This document shows positions 8,849-10,364 of a stretch of 10,364 nt of DNA, piece after piece. The position numbers were made by a program, and so were the translations under genes. A model generated the notes under the pieces. That model searched no databases. It was given only the letters and a program-made list of their open reading frames with translations, and was not told where the DNA came from. The stretch lies in assembly GCA_027083075.1 (NCBI GenBank), contig JALWQQ010000278.1:1-10364 (forward strand), given 5' to 3'. Source of the stretch: Campylobacteraceae bacterium. GTDB taxonomy: Bacteria; Campylobacterota; Campylobacteria; Campylobacterales; Sulfurovaceae. How positions within the stretch are numbered: the first letter of the stretch is position 1; the number at the start of each line of letters is the position of its first letter.

Positions 8849-10084
8849 ATGTCCAATAATACCCTCATTATCGGTGCCGGCGGCGTGGGCAATGTCGTAG
8901 CGTTCAAATGTGCGATGAACAGCGATGTTTTTGGCAAGATCACTCTTGCTAGCCGCACCAAGAGCAAGTGCGATGCCATCGCTGAGAATGTCAAAGCCAA
9001 AACGGGCGTAGAGATCGCCACGGCCAAGGTCGATGCCGACAGTGTCGAGGAGCTTGTAGCGCTCATCAACGAGACGCAAGCCGATATCGTCATCAACGTT
9101 GCACTACCTTACCAAGATCTCACCATCATGGATGCGTGCGCAGCGACGCAGACGCACTACCTCGATACCGCCAACTACGAACACCCCGACGAAGCAAAAT
9201 TCGAGTACAAAGAGCAGTGGGCGCGCGATCAACTCTTTCGTGAACAGCACATCATGGGACTGCTTGGTAGCGGCTTCGATCCGGGTGTGACCAATCTCTT
9301 TGTCGCCTATGCGCAAAAGCACTACTTCGACGAGATTCACTACGTCGATATCCTCGATTGCAACGCAGGCGATCACGGCTACCCGTTTGCAACCAACTTC
9401 AACCCCGAAATCAACCTGCGCGAAGTAAGCGCCAAGGGGCGCTACTGGGAAAACGGCGAATGGAAAGAGACGGAGCCCATGGAGATCAAGATGGTCTGGG
9501 ACTATCCCGAAGTGGGTCCCAGAGACAGCTACCTGCTCTATCACGAAGAGATGGAGTCCTTGGTCAAAAACATCCCCCATCTCAAGCGTATCCGCTTCTT
9601 TATGACCTTCGGTGAGAGCTATCTGACGCACATGCGCTGCTTGGAAAATGTCGGTATGCTCGGTATAGAACCGGTAGAGCACAACGGGCAACAGATCGTA
9701 CCGATCGAGTTTCTCAAAACGCTCTTGCCCGATCCGGCGACACTCGGTCCTCGCACCAAAGGCAAAACCAATATCGGCGTCTTCGTACGCGGGATCAAGG
9801 ACGGCAAAGCGCGTACTGTCTATATCTATCAAGTGAGTGATCATGAGAAGTGCTACGAAGAGGTGATGAGTCAAGCGGTCAGCTATACCACCGGTGTACC
9901 GGCGATGATCGGTGCGAAACTGATGCTACAGAAGATCTGGTTCGAAGAGGGCGTACACAACATGGAGGAGTTCGACCCCGATCCGTTTATGGAAGAGCTC
10001 AACAAGCAAGGCTTGCCGTGGCAGGTGATGGAGTTATCTCCGGGCGAAACGCGGGAAGTTACTTCCGCCACGCAACAAAGCTAA
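8849..10084 (+). CDS. Carboxynorspermidine/carboxyspermidine dehydrogenase (saccharopine dehydrogenase family)
   Basis: Cytoplasmic NAD(P)H-dependent enzyme that condenses aspartate semialdehyde with putrescine or diaminopropane to give carboxyspermidine or carboxynorspermidine. A decarboxylase, not in the window, then makes the triamine. This is the spermidine route known from Campylobacter jejuni and Vibrio. The 411 residues begin with a Rossmann nucleotide loop GAGGVG at 9-14, followed by ASRTKSKC for cofactor recognition, VINVALPYQD at 82-90, THYLDTANYEH, and GSGFDPGVTNLF at 140-151, all typical of this branch rather than of lysine-type saccharopine dehydrogenases. The start has AAGGAG 5 bases upstream. 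It has its own promoter 78 bases after the MreB-like gene. The last 26 bases overlap the convergent pgeF gene. The choice between the two substrates is not decidable from sequence. Confidence 0.9.
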   Translation: MSNNTLIIGAGGVGNVVAFKCAMNSDVFGKITLASRTKSKCDAIAENVKAKTGVEIATAKVDADSVEELVALINETQADIVINVALPYQDLTIMDACAATQTHYLDTANYEHPDEAKFEYKEQWARDQLFREQHIMGLLGSGFDPGVTNLFVAYAQKHYFDEIHYVDILDCNAGDHGYPFATNFNPEINLREVSAKGRYWENGEWKETEPMEIKMVWDYPEVGPRDSYLLYHEEMESLVKNIPHLKRIRFFMTFGESYLTHMRCLENVGMLGIEPVEHNGQQIVPIEFLKTLLPDPATLGPRTKGKTNIGVFVRGIKDGKARTVYIYQVSDHEKCYEEVMSQAVSYTTGVPAMIGAKLMLQKIWFEEGVHNMEEFDPDPFMEELNKQGLPWQVMELSPGETREVTSATQQS

Positions 10085-10364
10085 GAAAACGACCGCTTGC
10101 TCCCTCTTTGCGGTATGAGAAAAAACGTTCGCTTTCACAGGCGGTACAGATGCCTCTTAAGATGATGCGATCTTCTAACATCCCCACTTCAAGCAACTGT
10201 TGACGATTGACCTCTCTTAAGTCCAATCGATATTTGTCGCCATGATGCACAAGCGCCTCGGGGTAAGTGACAAAATGCTTTGCCACCGCCTCGTCTACCT
10301 CATAGCAGCACCCGCCTATGGCCGGGGCGATCAGCGCGACAAGATCCCGACTCTCGATATCGTA
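10059..10364 (-). CDS. pgeF: PgeF/YfiH-family protein (multicopper polyphenol oxidase/LACC1 family), N-terminus outside window
   Basis: The C-terminal 101 residues of a protein of about 240. Recognisable family blocks in the fragment are APAIGGCCYEV at 14-23, LDLREVNRQQL at 48-57, GICTAC at 71-76 and FFSYRKEG..GRF at 81-93. E. coli YfiH/PgeF removes wrongly incorporated serine-containing precursors from peptidoglycan synthesis; relatives (LACC1) are purine nucleoside enzymes, and the older laccase label reflects an oxidase activity. Which activity applies here cannot be decided from the fragment. The metal-binding residues of the N-terminal half are outside the window. Its TAA at 10059-10061 lies inside the 3' end of the convergent dehydrogenase gene. 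Confidence 0.9.
   Translation of the reverse strand, partial: YDIESRDLVALIAPAIGGCCYEVDEAVAKHFVTYPEALVHHGDKYRLDLREVNRQQLLEVGMLEDRIILRGICTACESERFFSYRKEGASGRFLSFVAWRK

Noticed and set aside
9104..9874. Long minus-strand open frame opposite the carboxynorspermidine dehydrogenase
   Set aside because: Antisense shadow of a well-supported gene; its product is low-complexity and resembles no family I know.

Overview
The window looks like a chromosomal segment of a free-living Campylobacterota (Epsilonproteobacteria) member, possibly Sulfurovum- or Sulfurimonas-like. The reasons are a short RecO of about 205 residues with the group's YRFYGARHS signature, a carboxynorspermidine/carboxyspermidine dehydrogenase as in the Campylobacter spermidine route, an Mla-type lipid transporter without separate mlaB or mlaC genes, and perfect TATAAT -10 boxes with no clear -35. 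The genus is inference. No rRNA, tRNA, CRISPR, phage or insertion sequence is visible.

Layout. (1) 1-3818, minus: gltB, large subunit of glutamate synthase, cut by the left edge. (2) 3819-4204: the only long non-coding stretch. It holds a gltB promoter, a G+C-rich hairpin, a two-copy repeat built on 7-base units, and the recO promoter and ribosome-binding site. (3) 4205-4822, plus: recO, apparently starting at ATC. (4) 8140 down to 4819, minus: a tight four-gene operon of STAS-MlaE permease, MlaF ATPase, MlaD-type MCE protein and a membrane-anchored thioredoxin-fold protein with a CPVC site. Its genes overlap or lie within 4 bases of each other. (5) 8270-8770, plus: an AT-rich gene for a half-length MreB/actin-like protein, divergent from the mla operon. 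(6) 8849-10084, plus: carboxynorspermidine/carboxyspermidine dehydrogenase with its own promoter and a possible operator. (7) 10059-10364, minus: the C-terminal part of a PgeF/YfiH-family protein, cut by the right edge and overlapping the previous gene tail to tail.

How the genes fit together. GltB makes glutamate from glutamine and 2-oxoglutarate. RecO serves recombinational repair. The mla operon should move phospholipids between the inner and outer membranes; the co-transcribed thiol-disulfide protein suggests a redox step in the same envelope compartment. The MreB-related and PgeF genes are also linked to the envelope (cell shape, peptidoglycan), but the window does not show that they act with the mla operon.

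Most worth a second look: the ATC start of recO, the half-actin gene with divergent base composition, the 7-base repeat region, the apparently leaderless mlaE transcript, and the palindrome at the polyamine-gene promoter.
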